55,904 nucleotides of DNA from CAZPXF01 sp964590945 (GTDB taxonomy: Bacteria; Bacillota; Clostridia; Lachnospirales; Lachnospiraceae). The stretch's first letter is position 1; every line of letters begins with the position of its first letter. The DNA lies in NCBI GenBank assembly GCA_964590945.1, contig CAZPXF010000001.1, positions 1-55,904 on the forward strand. The letters are read 5' to 3'. The notes beneath the pieces were generated by a model. That model was not told the origin of the DNA, made no database searches, and saw only the letters and a list, made by a program, of their open reading frames with translations. This document shows, in pieces, positions 9,970 through 18,952 of this stretch. Made by a program: the position numbers and the translations under genes.

Positions 9970-10004
9970 TTGGTATATACACTATTTTCAAATTATGCTA
10001 AAAT
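9970..10004 (+). promoter_or_regulatory. Candidate promoter for radC-mre-min cluster
   Basis: The 95-base gap before radC is AT rich. TTGGTA (9970-9975) is 18 bases before TATGCT (9994-9999). An overlapping extended -10, TG-C-TAAAAT (9996-10004), is an alternative. Either would start transcription at about 10006-10012, just before radC, giving a very short leader. Confidence 0.45.
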
Positions 10005-10035
10005 GAAATGAGTTTTGAAAAGTCCTTCGTTTATT

Positions 10036-10737
10036 ATGGAAAAATTACGAATGCAGGATTTTCCTGTGGAAGAAAGACCTTATGAGAAATGTATGCGTTT
10101 TGGTCCGGAAAGCCTGACGGACACGGAGATACTTTCCATGATCCTCCGCTCCGGAACCAGAAATAAAAATGTCCTGGAGCTTTCCAGAGAGCTTTTGGAC
10201 AACGGAAGTAATTCCTGCAGCCTTGTGAATCTTCACAACTGGACTTACGAGAAGCTTTTAGATAAGGATGGAATCGGCAAGGTGAAGGCAATGCAGATCC
10301 TTTGTCTTGCGGAGCTTGCAAGGCGCCTGTCAAAACAGAGGGCGCGTGATAATCTCCGGATCAGCTCCCCTTCCTCGATCGCAGAATATTATATGGAAGA
10401 TATGTGTCATGAGCGTCAGGAGATCGTCCGGGTTGTTATGCTTGATTCTAAGACCAGATTTATCCGTGACACCGTGATATCCAAGGGAACTGTGAACGCA
10501 TCCTTAATTACGCCAAGAGAAATTTTTGCCGAGGCGCTTTTAGCAAATGCCGTCTCGGTTATTCTGATGCATAACCATCCGAGCGGGGATCCGACCCCGA
10601 GTGATGAAGATATTTATTTTACCGACCGCGTACTTCAGGCGGGCAATCTGATAAATATTCATCTGCTGGATCATATTATTATCGGAGATAATTGTTATAT
10701 GAGCTTTGTAGAGAAAGGGTTATTACATGTTCAGTAA
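10036..10737 (+). CDS. radC: DNA repair protein RadC (JAB/MPN domain)
   Basis: RadC-family protein of about 233 residues: an N-terminal helix-hairpin-helix region (DKDGIGKVKAMQ) followed by a JAB/MPN metalloprotease-like domain with the zinc motif HNHPSGDPTPSDED (H179, H181, D at about 189). The cellular role of RadC remains unclear despite its name. The start is uncertain. The ATG at 10036 gives a normal length but has no Shine-Dalgarno; an in-frame TTG at 10015 is also possible but falls at the predicted transcription start. The stop overlaps mreB by 11 bases. Clostridia and bacilli commonly carry radC next to mreBCD. Confidence 0.9.
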   Translation: MEKLRMQDFPVEERPYEKCMRFGPESLTDTEILSMILRSGTRNKNVLELSRELLDNGSNSCSLVNLHNWTYEKLLDKDGIGKVKAMQILCLAELARRLSKQRARDNLRISSPSSIAEYYMEDMCHERQEIVRVVMLDSKTRFIRDTVISKGTVNASLITPREIFAEALLANAVSVILMHNHPSGDPTPSDEDIYFTDRVLQAGNLINIHLLDHIIIGDNCYMSFVEKGLLHVQ

Positions 10738-11755
10738 TAATATATACGGTCTCGATTTCGGGACATATGAGATAAAGATTTATGATAAGAAACGTGATGA
10801 GATCTGGAAAGAAAAGGATGTCGTCGCAATCGAGAATGAGAAAGAGATCATTGCTATTGGAAATGATGCTTATGAGATGTACGAAAGGCAGCCTGTCAAT
10901 ATTCAGGTTGTATTTCCTATGAAGGAGGGTGCGATATCGAGGCTTTATGATATGCAGTTTTTTTTGAAAAACCTGCTGGAGATCCGGTTTCGCGGCCTGA
11001 TCCGCGGTTCGCGGTATGTTGTTGCAGTTCCGTCGGACGTTTCCGAAGTAGAGAAGCGGGCGTTCTACGATCTGGTTGTCCATTCCGCCGCGAAAGCAAA
11101 GGAAGTCCGCTATGTGGAAAGAGGCATCGCGGACGCCATCGGCCTTGGATTGGATGTGAAGAATGAAAAGGGGATTTTTATCGTCAATTTCGGCGGCGCA
11201 ACTACGGACATCTCCGTGTTGTCGTGCGGCGGACTTGTCCTGAACCGTCTGATCAAGAAGGGCGGTTCCCATTTGGATGATTCCATACGGACGTCTGTGA
11301 GAAACCGCTATAATTTTCTGATCGGGATGAAGACTGCCGAAGTCCTGCGCAAGGAGTTTGGTATTTCCGATGCGGACGTCAACCATACGCTCACTGTGAC
11401 CGGACGGGATCTGATGTCCGGTATGCCGGGCATGCAGGAAGTGACCGGCAATGTTGTAAAGGCTGCAATGAAGGAACAGCTGATCGAGTGCGCCAAGGCG
11501 ATTAAGCTCATGGTAGAGCGTACGCCTCCGGAGGTGAATACGGCGATCCGCGAAAAAGGAATTTATCTCACCGGCGGCGTTACAAATATGAAGCAGCTTG
11601 CCGCGTTTATCGAGCTGTTCACAGAGATACCGGTACATATGTCGGATCATCCGGAAAGCTGTGTAATCCACGGCCTCAAAAAAATCATTACTTCCAATGA
11701 ATACGATGCATTTACGTATTCAATGATGGATGAGAATTTCAGGTGGATGAAATAA
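10727..11755 (+). CDS. mreB: MreB-like rod shape-determining actin homologue (divergent)
   Basis: MreB polymerises on ATP under the membrane and organises lateral wall synthesis by the Rod complex. This 342-residue protein has the actin/Hsp70 fold motifs, but they are altered. Phosphate-1 is GLDFGT (residues 8-13) and keeps its aspartate. The segment equivalent to the catalytic E in EPxAAAIG reads VERGIADAIG and keeps E. Phosphate-2 reads NFGGAT (154-159) where typical MreB has DIGGGT. GGVTNM near the C-terminus matches the adenosine motif. The start at 10727 follows AGAAAGGG and overlaps radC. Context (mreC, mreD, PBP2 and rodA downstream) supports the Rod role; a second canonical mreB elsewhere cannot be excluded. 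Confidence 0.9.
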   Translation: MFSNNIYGLDFGTYEIKIYDKKRDEIWKEKDVVAIENEKEIIAIGNDAYEMYERQPVNIQVVFPMKEGAISRLYDMQFFLKNLLEIRFRGLIRGSRYVVAVPSDVSEVEKRAFYDLVVHSAAKAKEVRYVERGIADAIGLGLDVKNEKGIFIVNFGGATTDISVLSCGGLVLNRLIKKGGSHLDDSIRTSVRNRYNFLIGMKTAEVLRKEFGISDADVNHTLTVTGRDLMSGMPGMQEVTGNVVKAAMKEQLIECAKAIKLMVERTPPEVNTAIREKGIYLTGGVTNMKQLAAFIELFTEIPVHMSDHPESCVIHGLKKIITSNEYDAFTYSMMDENFRWMK

Positions 11756-12628
11756 ATGAAGCGAAAAAATAATTCCTATATAAATAAATACTGGGTCATG
11801 GTTCTGACGCTGCTCTGTGTGATCCTGATGGGAGTGTCCTATTTTTCGGAGAAAGCCGGAGGCCCGTTTGCTTTGGTGGCCAACTACACGGTTGTACCGA
11901 TGCAGAAGGGGATCAATACGGTCGGACTTCGCATCTATGATTTCAAGAGTAATTTTGCTTCCCTGAAGAAGACGCAGGAGGAGAATAAGGAGCTTCATGA
12001 GCAGGTGGCAGAGCTTACGGAGGAAAATAACCGTCTCCAGCAGAGTAATTACGAGCTGGAACGTCTGCAAAAGCTGTATGACCTTGACCAGCAGTATGCC
12101 GATTATGATAAGGTCGGGGCAAATGTAATTGCCAAAGATTCCAGTACATGGTTCAGCACATTCGTTATCGACAAGGGATCGGACGACGGTATCAAAAAGG
12201 ACATGAATGTGCTTGCTGACGGAGGACTGGCGGGAATCGTTATCCGCGTCGGAAAGAACCACGCGACTGTCCGGTCGATCATCGATGATGTAAGCAGAGT
12301 CAGCGCGATGGCCGCTACAACCTCAGACGTCTGTGTTGTATCCGGCGATCTTTCGCTTATGGATACCGGTAATATTACGTTCAGCCAGATGGCAAATAAT
12401 GACAACGAGATCAACGTCGGGGACAAGATCGTTACCTCCCATATCAGCAGCAAATTTATGGAAGGGATTCTTATCGGATATATCAGCGAGGTGACGGTGG
12501 ATTCCAACAATCTTACACGTTCCGGGAAGATCACACCGGCGGTTGATTTTAAAAATATCCAGGAAGTGCTTGTCATTACAACGCTCAAGGACAGCGGCGA
12601 TGATGACAGCGGAAGCGACAAACAATAG
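11756..12628 (+). CDS. mreC: Rod shape-determining protein MreC
   Basis: MreC is the bitopic membrane protein that links MreB to PBP2 and activates it. The 290-residue sequence shows one N-terminal membrane helix (about residues 12-31, YWVMVLTLLCVILMGVSYF), a coiled coil rich in E, L and Q (about 65-115) and the C-terminal double beta-barrel domain with the VIAKDSSTWFSTFVIDKG and GLAGIV segments expected for MreC. The ATG directly abuts the mreB stop, with AGGTGG upstream inside mreB. The order mreB-mreC-mreD is the classical one. Confidence 0.95.
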   Translation: MKRKNNSYINKYWVMVLTLLCVILMGVSYFSEKAGGPFALVANYTVVPMQKGINTVGLRIYDFKSNFASLKKTQEENKELHEQVAELTEENNRLQQSNYELERLQKLYDLDQQYADYDKVGANVIAKDSSTWFSTFVIDKGSDDGIKKDMNVLADGGLAGIVIRVGKNHATVRSIIDDVSRVSAMAATTSDVCVVSGDLSLMDTGNITFSQMANNDNEINVGDKIVTSHISSKFMEGILIGYISEVTVDSNNLTRSGKITPAVDFKNIQEVLVITTLKDSGDDDSGSDKQ

Positions 12629-12648
12629 GAAAAGGCAGATGAATCATA

Positions 12649-13176
12649 ATGAAGCGATTTCGAAAGATCATAATATATATTCTGATTGCACTGGCTGCTT
12701 TTCTGATCCAGACGTCCATGATTTCCAAGGTTCACTGGTTTATGGTGTACCCGAATCTGCTGCTCATTCTGACAGTAGTATTTGCATTTATGCAGGGACA
12801 GAAGGATGGAGTCCTGATGGGTTTTTTCTGCGGACTTCTGATGGACGTCATGTTTGACAGTGTTCTCGGTTTTTATATGTTTATATATATGGCGGTGGGA
12901 TTCTTTATCGGATATTTCCAGCGGCTGTTTTATGACGATGATGTGAAATTCCCTGTTTTTCTTGTGGGAGTCAGCGATCTCGGCTACGGAATTGCAGTAT
13001 ATTTTGTCAGGTTTATGCTGCAAAGCGATTTCCATTTTGGATATTATCTTCGGAATATCATATTCCCGGAGATCGTTTTTACGTGTCTGGTAACGATCGT
13101 CGTCTACCGGATGCTTCTCTACATCAACAGGAGAATCGAAGCAATACAAAAAAGGAGTGCAGGAAAATTTGTTTAG
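12649..13176 (+). CDS. mreD: Rod shape-determining membrane protein MreD
   Basis: A 175-residue, very hydrophobic protein with about five predicted membrane helices. Assignment as MreD rests on its position between mreC and a class B PBP, its size and topology, and the YPNLLLILTVVFAFMQGQ segment that resembles the MreD consensus around P-x-L. It belongs to the Rod complex in the cytoplasmic membrane. Its last eight bases overlap the proposed start of the PBP2 gene, indicating translational coupling. Confidence 0.9.
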   Translation: MKRFRKIIIYILIALAAFLIQTSMISKVHWFMVYPNLLLILTVVFAFMQGQKDGVLMGFFCGLLMDVMFDSVLGFYMFIYMAVGFFIGYFQRLFYDDDVKFPVFLVGVSDLGYGIAVYFVRFMLQSDFHFGYYLRNIIFPEIVFTCLVTIVVYRMLLYINRRIEAIQKRSAGKFV

Positions 13177-16051
13177 GCGATTAAGAGAAACCGCAGGAGA
13201 AATTGTCAAGTCCAGACTTCTCATTCTCGCTGTGGTTTTCTGTGTTTTATTCTTTATCCTGATATACCGGTGCTTTTATCTTCAGATTATCAAAGGACAG
13301 GATTATCTGGACAATTACCGGCTTCAGATACAAAAAACAAAAGAAATTCCGGGAACCCGCGGAGATATTTACGACAGGAACGGCAAGCTTTTGGCCTATA
13401 ATGATCTTGCCTATGCCGTTACGATCGAGGATAATGGTTCTTATGATACCAAGGATGAGAAAAATGATACGATCAATTCCACGCTGGATACCGTTATGGA
13501 TATCATAGAAAAGCATGAGGATACGATCGTAAATAATTTCGGTATTGTAGTGGATTCCGACAACGAGTATGCGTTTTCTTCCGAAAAAGGGACGACACGC
13601 AACCGTTTTCTTGCGGACATTTACGGCTATAAGACAATCGATGAGATGAGCGCCGAAGAAAAGAGTTCTACGCCGAACGACGTCATGAAATATATGTGCA
13701 AATCTTACGGTATCAGGCAGTCGGATTATACGAAAAGCCGTGTCCTGCAGCTTGTGACGATCCGTTATGCGATGGCGCAGAACAGCTTCCAGAAATATCT
13801 TGCCACGACAATCGCTTCAGATGTAAGCGACGACACTGTGGCGGAGATTGAAGAGAATATCAATGATTTCCAGGGCGTCAGTATCAGCGAGGACTCGATC
13901 CGCCGCTATGTAGACAGCGAATACTACGCATCGATCATCGGATATACCGGCCAGATCTCGGAGACGGAATACGAGGAATACACGGAACAGGGATTGGAAT
14001 ACTCGCTGACGGATATCGTCGGCAAAGCCGGGATTGAACAGGCGATGGATCAGTATCTTCAGGGGGAAAAGGGCTCGGAGACGGTGTACGTTGACAGTAC
14101 CGGAAAGGTGATTGAAGTGAAGGATCATAAGGACGCCACGGCAGGCAATGATCTTTATCTGAGTATTGATAAGGATCTTCAGGAAGCTGTTTATCATCTT
14201 CTTGAGCAGGAGCTTGCAGGAATCCTCCTTCAAAAAATTACAAACACATATAATTTTGAGGCTACCGGCGAGAACAGTATTATCATAGGCATCGATGACG
14301 TTTATAACGCGTTCTTTGAAAATAATGTTCTTGATACATCACATTTTAGCGAGGAGGATGCCGGAGAGACCGAACAGAAGGTTTATAAAAAATACGAAAG
14401 CCGTGAGAAAGAGGTTCTTAAGGATATTACAAAGCAGCTCACCGCAAAATCTTCCAAAGCCTACGGCGATCTGGATAAAGAGATGCGGGAGTACATGTAT
14501 TATATTTTTGATACGGTTCTTATCGATCAAACCGGCATCCTGATGGAAGAAAATATGGATTCTGACAATGAGATGTATCTGAAGCTTGTGGACGAGAGGA
14601 GCATCAGCCTGAAGGAATTTCTGACCTATGCGATTTCCCAGAACTGGGTAGATACGGCAAAGCTTCAGGAATATATAGATACCGATGAGGTTTATACGGA
14701 TTCCTCCCAGATTTACGACGGTATCGTTGCTTTTTTGAATGATTATCTTCCGGATAATACAGGATTTGGCAAAATAATCTACAAATATATGATTAAATCA
14801 AAGGAGATCTCCGGAGAACAGGTGTGCCTGCTTCTCTATGAGCAGGAGATACTGACTGACAAGGCGGGGCTGAAGAAATTAAAGAACGGCGCTTCGGCGT
14901 ATTCTTTTATCCGGGAAAAGATTGAAAATCTGGAGATCACTCCGGCACAGCTTGCGCTCGAGCCGTGCTCGGCCTCGACCGTCATTACGGATCCGGACTC
15001 CGGAAAGGTGCTGGCGCTTGTATCTTATCCGGGATACGACAACAATCGTCTGGCAAATACTATGGATTCCGAGTATTACAGCCAGCTTTTAAATGACGGA
15101 TCCACGCCGTTATTTAACAAGGCGACGCAGGAGGAGACCGCTCCGGGTTCCACGTTTAAGATGGTAACTGCCGTTACTGCCCTGACAGAAGGGATCGTTA
15201 ATGCAAATACGTATTTCCCTTGTTCCGGAACCTACACAAAGATACAGCCGAACCCGCATTGCTGGATCTATCCCGGAAGCCATGGGAGCCTGAATATCGT
15301 GGGCGCGATCCAGCATTCCTGCAACTGTTTCTTTTATGAGGTAGGTTATGAGCTTGGTCTTACAGAAGAGACCGTGACGCAGGAAAATGGAACGACAAAA
15401 ACGGAAAAGGTATATTCCAGTGAAAAAGGATTATCCAGGCTTTCCGAGTATGCCTCCATGTTCGGTCTCAATTCCACAACCGGACTTGAAATCCCGGAAG
15501 CGGAGCCGAAGATATCCGATGAATCCGCAGTGCACTCGGCAATCGGGCAGGGTACAAATAACTATACTACGGCAGACCTTTCGCGGTATGTTGCCGCTGT
15601 GGCGAGCGAAGGCACTGTATACAACCTGTCTCTTGTAGATTGCGTGAAAGATAAGAACGGGAAAACAATAAAAGAATTTCAATCGGAGGTTTATAACACA
15701 CTGGATAAGGTCAGCGATTCCACATGGTCGCTGGTGAAACAGGGTATGCGCAACATGGTGCTTAACGCATCTCAGTTCAGTGAGATAAATGGGACAGGCT
15801 TTGCGTTTGCCGGGAAAACCGGAACAGCGCAGCAGAGTACCAGACATCCGGATCACGCGCTCTTTGTAGGGTTTGCTCCATATGACGATCCGGAGATCTC
15901 CATCGCGGTGCGTATTACAAATGGTTATAAATCTGCGTATGCTTCAGAAGTTGCCCAGGATATCCTGCAATATGAATTTCAGTTAAAAGATACAAAGGAT
16001 CTGCTTACAGGTAAAGCATCAACGACAAGCAGCCAGACGTCCGGAGATTAA
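13169..16051 (+). CDS. mrdA: Penicillin-binding protein 2 (class B PBP) with large insertion
   Basis: This transpeptidase crosslinks peptidoglycan during elongation, with RodA as its glycosyltransferase partner. From a TTG start at 13169 (AAGGAG at 13152-13157) it has 960 residues; a GTG at 13157 overlaps that ribosome site and is less likely. It has an N-terminal membrane helix (about 17-38), then the pedestal domain beginning with GTRGDIYDRNG. The transpeptidase domain carries STFK (661-664), SCN (717-719) and KTGT (from 883). Between the start of that domain (LYLSIDKDLQEAVYHLLEQEL) and the strand ASTVITDPDSGKVLALVSYPG there are roughly 240 extra residues (about 352-594), acidic and helix-rich, absent from standard PBP2 proteins of about 600-700 residues. 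Confidence 0.93.
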   Translation: MFRRLRETAGEIVKSRLLILAVVFCVLFFILIYRCFYLQIIKGQDYLDNYRLQIQKTKEIPGTRGDIYDRNGKLLAYNDLAYAVTIEDNGSYDTKDEKNDTINSTLDTVMDIIEKHEDTIVNNFGIVVDSDNEYAFSSEKGTTRNRFLADIYGYKTIDEMSAEEKSSTPNDVMKYMCKSYGIRQSDYTKSRVLQLVTIRYAMAQNSFQKYLATTIASDVSDDTVAEIEENINDFQGVSISEDSIRRYVDSEYYASIIGYTGQISETEYEEYTEQGLEYSLTDIVGKAGIEQAMDQYLQGEKGSETVYVDSTGKVIEVKDHKDATAGNDLYLSIDKDLQEAVYHLLEQELAGILLQKITNTYNFEATGENSIIIGIDDVYNAFFENNVLDTSHFSEEDAGETEQKVYKKYESREKEVLKDITKQLTAKSSKAYGDLDKEMREYMYYIFDTVLIDQTGILMEENMDSDNEMYLKLVDERSISLKEFLTYAISQNWVDTAKLQEYIDTDEVYTDSSQIYDGIVAFLNDYLPDNTGFGKIIYKYMIKSKEISGEQVCLLLYEQEILTDKAGLKKLKNGASAYSFIREKIENLEITPAQLALEPCSASTVITDPDSGKVLALVSYPGYDNNRLANTMDSEYYSQLLNDGSTPLFNKATQEETAPGSTFKMVTAVTALTEGIVNANTYFPCSGTYTKIQPNPHCWIYPGSHGSLNIVGAIQHSCNCFFYEVGYELGLTEETVTQENGTTKTEKVYSSEKGLSRLSEYASMFGLNSTTGLEIPEAEPKISDESAVHSAIGQGTNNYTTADLSRYVAAVASEGTVYNLSLVDCVKDKNGKTIKEFQSEVYNTLDKVSDSTWSLVKQGMRNMVLNASQFSEINGTGFAFAGKTGTAQQSTRHPDHALFVGFAPYDDPEISIAVRITNGYKSAYASEVAQDILQYEFQLKDTKDLLTGKASTTSSQTSGD

Positions 16052-16067
16052 TGGAAGGTGATGCGAT

Positions 16068-16721
16068 ATGGTTCCGAAAGATGCCTCGGTTACAATCAAA
16101 AGCAATAAATATGGATTGCTTGTGTTTTTAGATAAAACAACACCATATGAAGTACTTCTGGATGAAGTGCGCGGAAAATTTCAGGAGTCCGCCCGTTTTT
16201 TTAAGAATGCAACGATGGCAATTACATTCGAGGGGAGATTTCTGACAGCCGCACAGGAAAGAGAGCTTGTGCAGATTATTTCCAGGGCGGCGGGAATCCA
16301 TATTACATGCATTGTAGACACAAACGAAGAGAGGGAAGCTACATTCAAGACGATCGTGGAACAGAGCCTGAAAACCGTTGAAAGGGACGACGGCCTGTTT
16401 TACCGGGGAACACTCCGGAGAAAGCAAGTACTGGAATCGGAATCAAGCATTATCATTATCGGTAATGTGGAATTTGGCGCAACCGTTACCTCCAGGAAAA
16501 ATATTATTGTCCTTGGGGCGCTGCGGGGAAACGCCCATGCAGGCGCAGGCGGCGACAAGAGCGCGATTGTCTGCGCGCTCAGAATGCGGCCGAACAAACT
16601 GAAGATCGCTGATATTTCCCATAACTGCGCGGGAATGAAAATATCAGAAATGATCAAGCCGCAGATCGCGGAGATTGACGGCGATCATATTTATATCGAT
16701 TCACTTGTGACATATGATTGA
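16068..16721 (+). CDS. minC: Septum site-determining protein MinC
   Basis: MinC, carried to the membrane by MinD, inhibits FtsZ polymerisation away from midcell. The 217-residue protein has an N-terminal FtsZ-inhibiting domain (about 1-105) and a C-terminal beta-helix domain with the signature GNVEFGATVTSRKNIIVLGALRG, spread over about residues 130-155, which dimerises and binds MinD. GGAAGG-like AATGGAAGGTGATG precedes the ATG at 16068. It is 16 bases after the PBP2 gene and 17 bases before minD. Confidence 0.93.
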   Translation: MVPKDASVTIKSNKYGLLVFLDKTTPYEVLLDEVRGKFQESARFFKNATMAITFEGRFLTAAQERELVQIISRAAGIHITCIVDTNEEREATFKTIVEQSLKTVERDDGLFYRGTLRRKQVLESESSIIIIGNVEFGATVTSRKNIIVLGALRGNAHAGAGGDKSAIVCALRMRPNKLKIADISHNCAGMKISEMIKPQIAEIDGDHIYIDSLVTYD

Positions 16722-16738
16722 TTGGCTGGAGGAATAAT

Positions 16739-17530
16739 ATGAGTGAAATTATTGTTGTAACATCCGGAAAGGGCGGCGTCGGTAAAACGACAACAACTGC
16801 TAATATCGGCGCCGGGCTTGCAAGACTTGGGAAAAAGGTGATCATTGTAGATACGGATCTGGGACTCAGGAACCTTGATGTGGTCATGGGAATGGAGAAC
16901 CGGATCGTCTATAATCTGATCGACGTTATTGAAGGAAACTGCCGTCTGAAGCAGGCGCTGATCCGCGACAGCCGTTTTGAGGAGCTATATCTTCTGCCGT
17001 CGGCACAGACGCGGGATAAGACGGCGATCTCGCCGGAGCAGATGAGAAAGCTTACGGATGACCTGAGAGACTTGTTTGATTATGTGATCCTTGACTGCCC
17101 GGCCGGGATCGAGCAGGGATTCAAAAATGCGATCGCAGGGGCAGACCGCGCTATCGTCGTCACAACGCCGGAGGTATCTGCAATCCGTGATGCGGATCGT
17201 ATCATCGGACTTTTGGAACAGAACGGCGTCCACAGGATGGATCTTGTGATCAACCGCATCCGTATGGATATGGTAAAACGCGGAGATATGATGGCAGTAG
17301 AGGATGTGACAGATATTCTTTCAATCGACCTGATCGGAATTATTCCGGATGATGAGAACATTGTCATCGCCACAAATCAGGGGGAACCGGTTCTTCTGAT
17401 GGATACGTTATCTGCGAAAGCGTACGACAATATTTGCCAAAGGATCATCGGCCGGAATCCGGATTTTCTGGATCTGAATGTACAAAAAGGATTTCTATCG
17501 AAGATTTCGGGAATTTTTAAGCATAGTTAG
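16739..17530 (+). CDS. minD: Septum site-determining ATPase MinD
   Basis: MinD is the membrane-binding ATPase of the Min oscillator. The 263-residue protein starts MSEIIVVTSGKGGVGKTTT with the deviant Walker A motif (signature lysine K11, P-loop lysine K16). Switch regions include VDTDLGLRNLDVVMG, and DCPAGIE follows. The C-terminal tail FLSKISGIFKHS is the amphipathic membrane-targeting helix. GGAGGA precedes the ATG at 16739; an in-frame ATG seven codons earlier overlaps minC and lacks a good site. Confidence 0.96.
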   Translation: MSEIIVVTSGKGGVGKTTTTANIGAGLARLGKKVIIVDTDLGLRNLDVVMGMENRIVYNLIDVIEGNCRLKQALIRDSRFEELYLLPSAQTRDKTAISPEQMRKLTDDLRDLFDYVILDCPAGIEQGFKNAIAGADRAIVVTTPEVSAIRDADRIIGLLEQNGVHRMDLVINRIRMDMVKRGDMMAVEDVTDILSIDLIGIIPDDENIVIATNQGEPVLLMDTLSAKAYDNICQRIIGRNPDFLDLNVQKGFLSKISGIFKHS

Positions 17531-17541
17531 GTGGTTTGTAT

Positions 17542-17799
17542 ATGTTGAAAGGATTTGGAAGAAGATCCCGCTCCGTCCGGACTGCAAAAAGCAGGCTGCA
17601 GATACTTCTCACGACGGACAGGACAAACTGTACGCCAGATAATCTGAATCATATGCGCTCCGATATTCTGAACATGATTTCCCGTTATATGAATATTGAT
17701 CCTGATAAAGCGGAAATCTGTATGCGGCAGCAGCCCATGGACGAGGATGGGAATGTGTCTGTTCTTTGCATACAGGTTCCGGTGGAACACAACAAATGA
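17542..17799 (+). CDS. minE: Cell division topological specificity factor MinE
   Basis: MinE stimulates MinD ATPase and drives pole-to-pole oscillation. The 85-residue protein keeps the family pattern: an N-terminal amphipathic/anti-MinCD segment (LKGFGRRSRSVRTAKSRLQILL), then DRTNCTPDNLNHMRSDILNMISRYM and a C-terminal dimerisation strand region. The ATG at 17542 follows AGGTGG at 17529-17534; a TTG two codons earlier is also in frame. It is the third gene of a complete minCDE set, showing that this organism uses the oscillating MinE type rather than DivIVA alone. Confidence 0.93.
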   Translation: MLKGFGRRSRSVRTAKSRLQILLTTDRTNCTPDNLNHMRSDILNMISRYMNIDPDKAEICMRQQPMDEDGNVSVLCIQVPVEHNK

Positions 17800-17812
17800 A
17801 TGGAGTGTTAAT

Positions 17813-18931
17813 TTGAAGCTACTGAAAAGATACCATTTAAAAGATTACAAATTTTTTCTGATCCTGACTGTTTTAGCGCTGTCTGTTGTGGGAATACTCG
17901 TCATAGGAAGCGCAAAAGAGTCCCTTCAGAGCAAACAGATACTGGGACTTATCATGGGAATTGCTGCAATGTTTCTTTTTTCTCTGGTCGATTATGTCTG
18001 GATGCTGAATCTGTACTGGGTGATTTATATTCTGAATATAGCTATGCTCGTTGCGGTACAATTATTCGGAGATGATTCCAACGGTGCGAGAAGATGGATC
18101 GATCTTGGGTTCCTGAGATTTCAGCCGTCTGAGCTGTCAAAGATCCTGCTGATCCTGTTCTTTGCCAAATTCATTGTCAACCACGAGGAAGAGGTGAAGG
18201 CGGCAAACTTACGTGTGATCGTGAAAGCGCTGGCTCTTTTGGCGGTTCCCGTTGTTCTGATCCTGAAACAGCCCGACCTGTCGACGACGATCTGTATTTT
18301 GATGGTTTTCTGTGCGCTGATGTTTCTTGGGGGACTGAATTATCGATTTATCGGGATTGTACTTGCTATCGCGATCCCCTGTATGTTGATTTTTATGACG
18401 ATCGTTGTCCAACCGGATCAGAAATTGATCGATGATTACCAGCAGCAAAGAATCCTTTCCTGGCTGCAGCCCGAAAAATATTCAACGACAGGAGCCTATC
18501 AGCAGACCAATTCCATTATGGCGATCGGTTCCGGGCAGTTGACGGGAAAAGGGCTGAACAATAATACGACTGCTTCCGTGAAAAATGGAAATTATCTTTC
18601 TGAGCCTCAGACAGATTTTATTTTCGCTATTGTAGGAGAAGAACTTGGATTTGTCGGATGTTGTTTTGTTATTGGACTATTACTGTTAATTGTGTTACAA
18701 TTGATTATAATTGGATCACGGTCACATAATCTGGCGGGGAAAATCATCTGCTGCGGAATGGCCGCACTGATAGGATTCCAGAGTTTCATTAATATCAGTG
18801 TGGCGACAGGACTTTTCCCGAATACAGGTATTCCGCTTCCATTTGTTAGCTATGGCCTGACGTCCCTTTTAAGTTTGTATACAGGCATTGGGGTAGCCTT
18901 AAACGTGGGATTGCAGCCGAAAAAATATTAA
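17813..18931 (+). CDS. rodA: Rod-complex peptidoglycan glycosyltransferase RodA (SEDS)
   Basis: SEDS-family polytopic membrane enzyme that polymerises lipid II during elongation together with PBP2. The 372-residue sequence has about ten membrane helices and the conserved segments NGARRWIDLGFLRFQPSELSK, KQPDLSTT, GKGL, ETDFIFA-like QTDFIFAIVGEELGF and GIPLPFVSYGLTS. The catalytic-type aspartate lies in the SEPQTDFIF loop. I chose the TTG at 17813, preceded by TGGAG at 17801-17805; the longer frame opening would run back into minE. It is 13 bases after minE. FtsW is the paralogue, but the Rod cluster context favours RodA. Confidence 0.92.
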   Translation: MKLLKRYHLKDYKFFLILTVLALSVVGILVIGSAKESLQSKQILGLIMGIAAMFLFSLVDYVWMLNLYWVIYILNIAMLVAVQLFGDDSNGARRWIDLGFLRFQPSELSKILLILFFAKFIVNHEEEVKAANLRVIVKALALLAVPVVLILKQPDLSTTICILMVFCALMFLGGLNYRFIGIVLAIAIPCMLIFMTIVVQPDQKLIDDYQQQRILSWLQPEKYSTTGAYQQTNSIMAIGSGQLTGKGLNNNTTASVKNGNYLSEPQTDFIFAIVGEELGFVGCCFVIGLLLLIVLQLIIIGSRSHNLAGKIICCGMAALIGFQSFINISVATGLFPNTGIPLPFVSYGLTSLLSLYTGIGVALNVGLQPKKY

Positions 18932-18952
18932 TTATGAAGGAGGGTATTTCTA

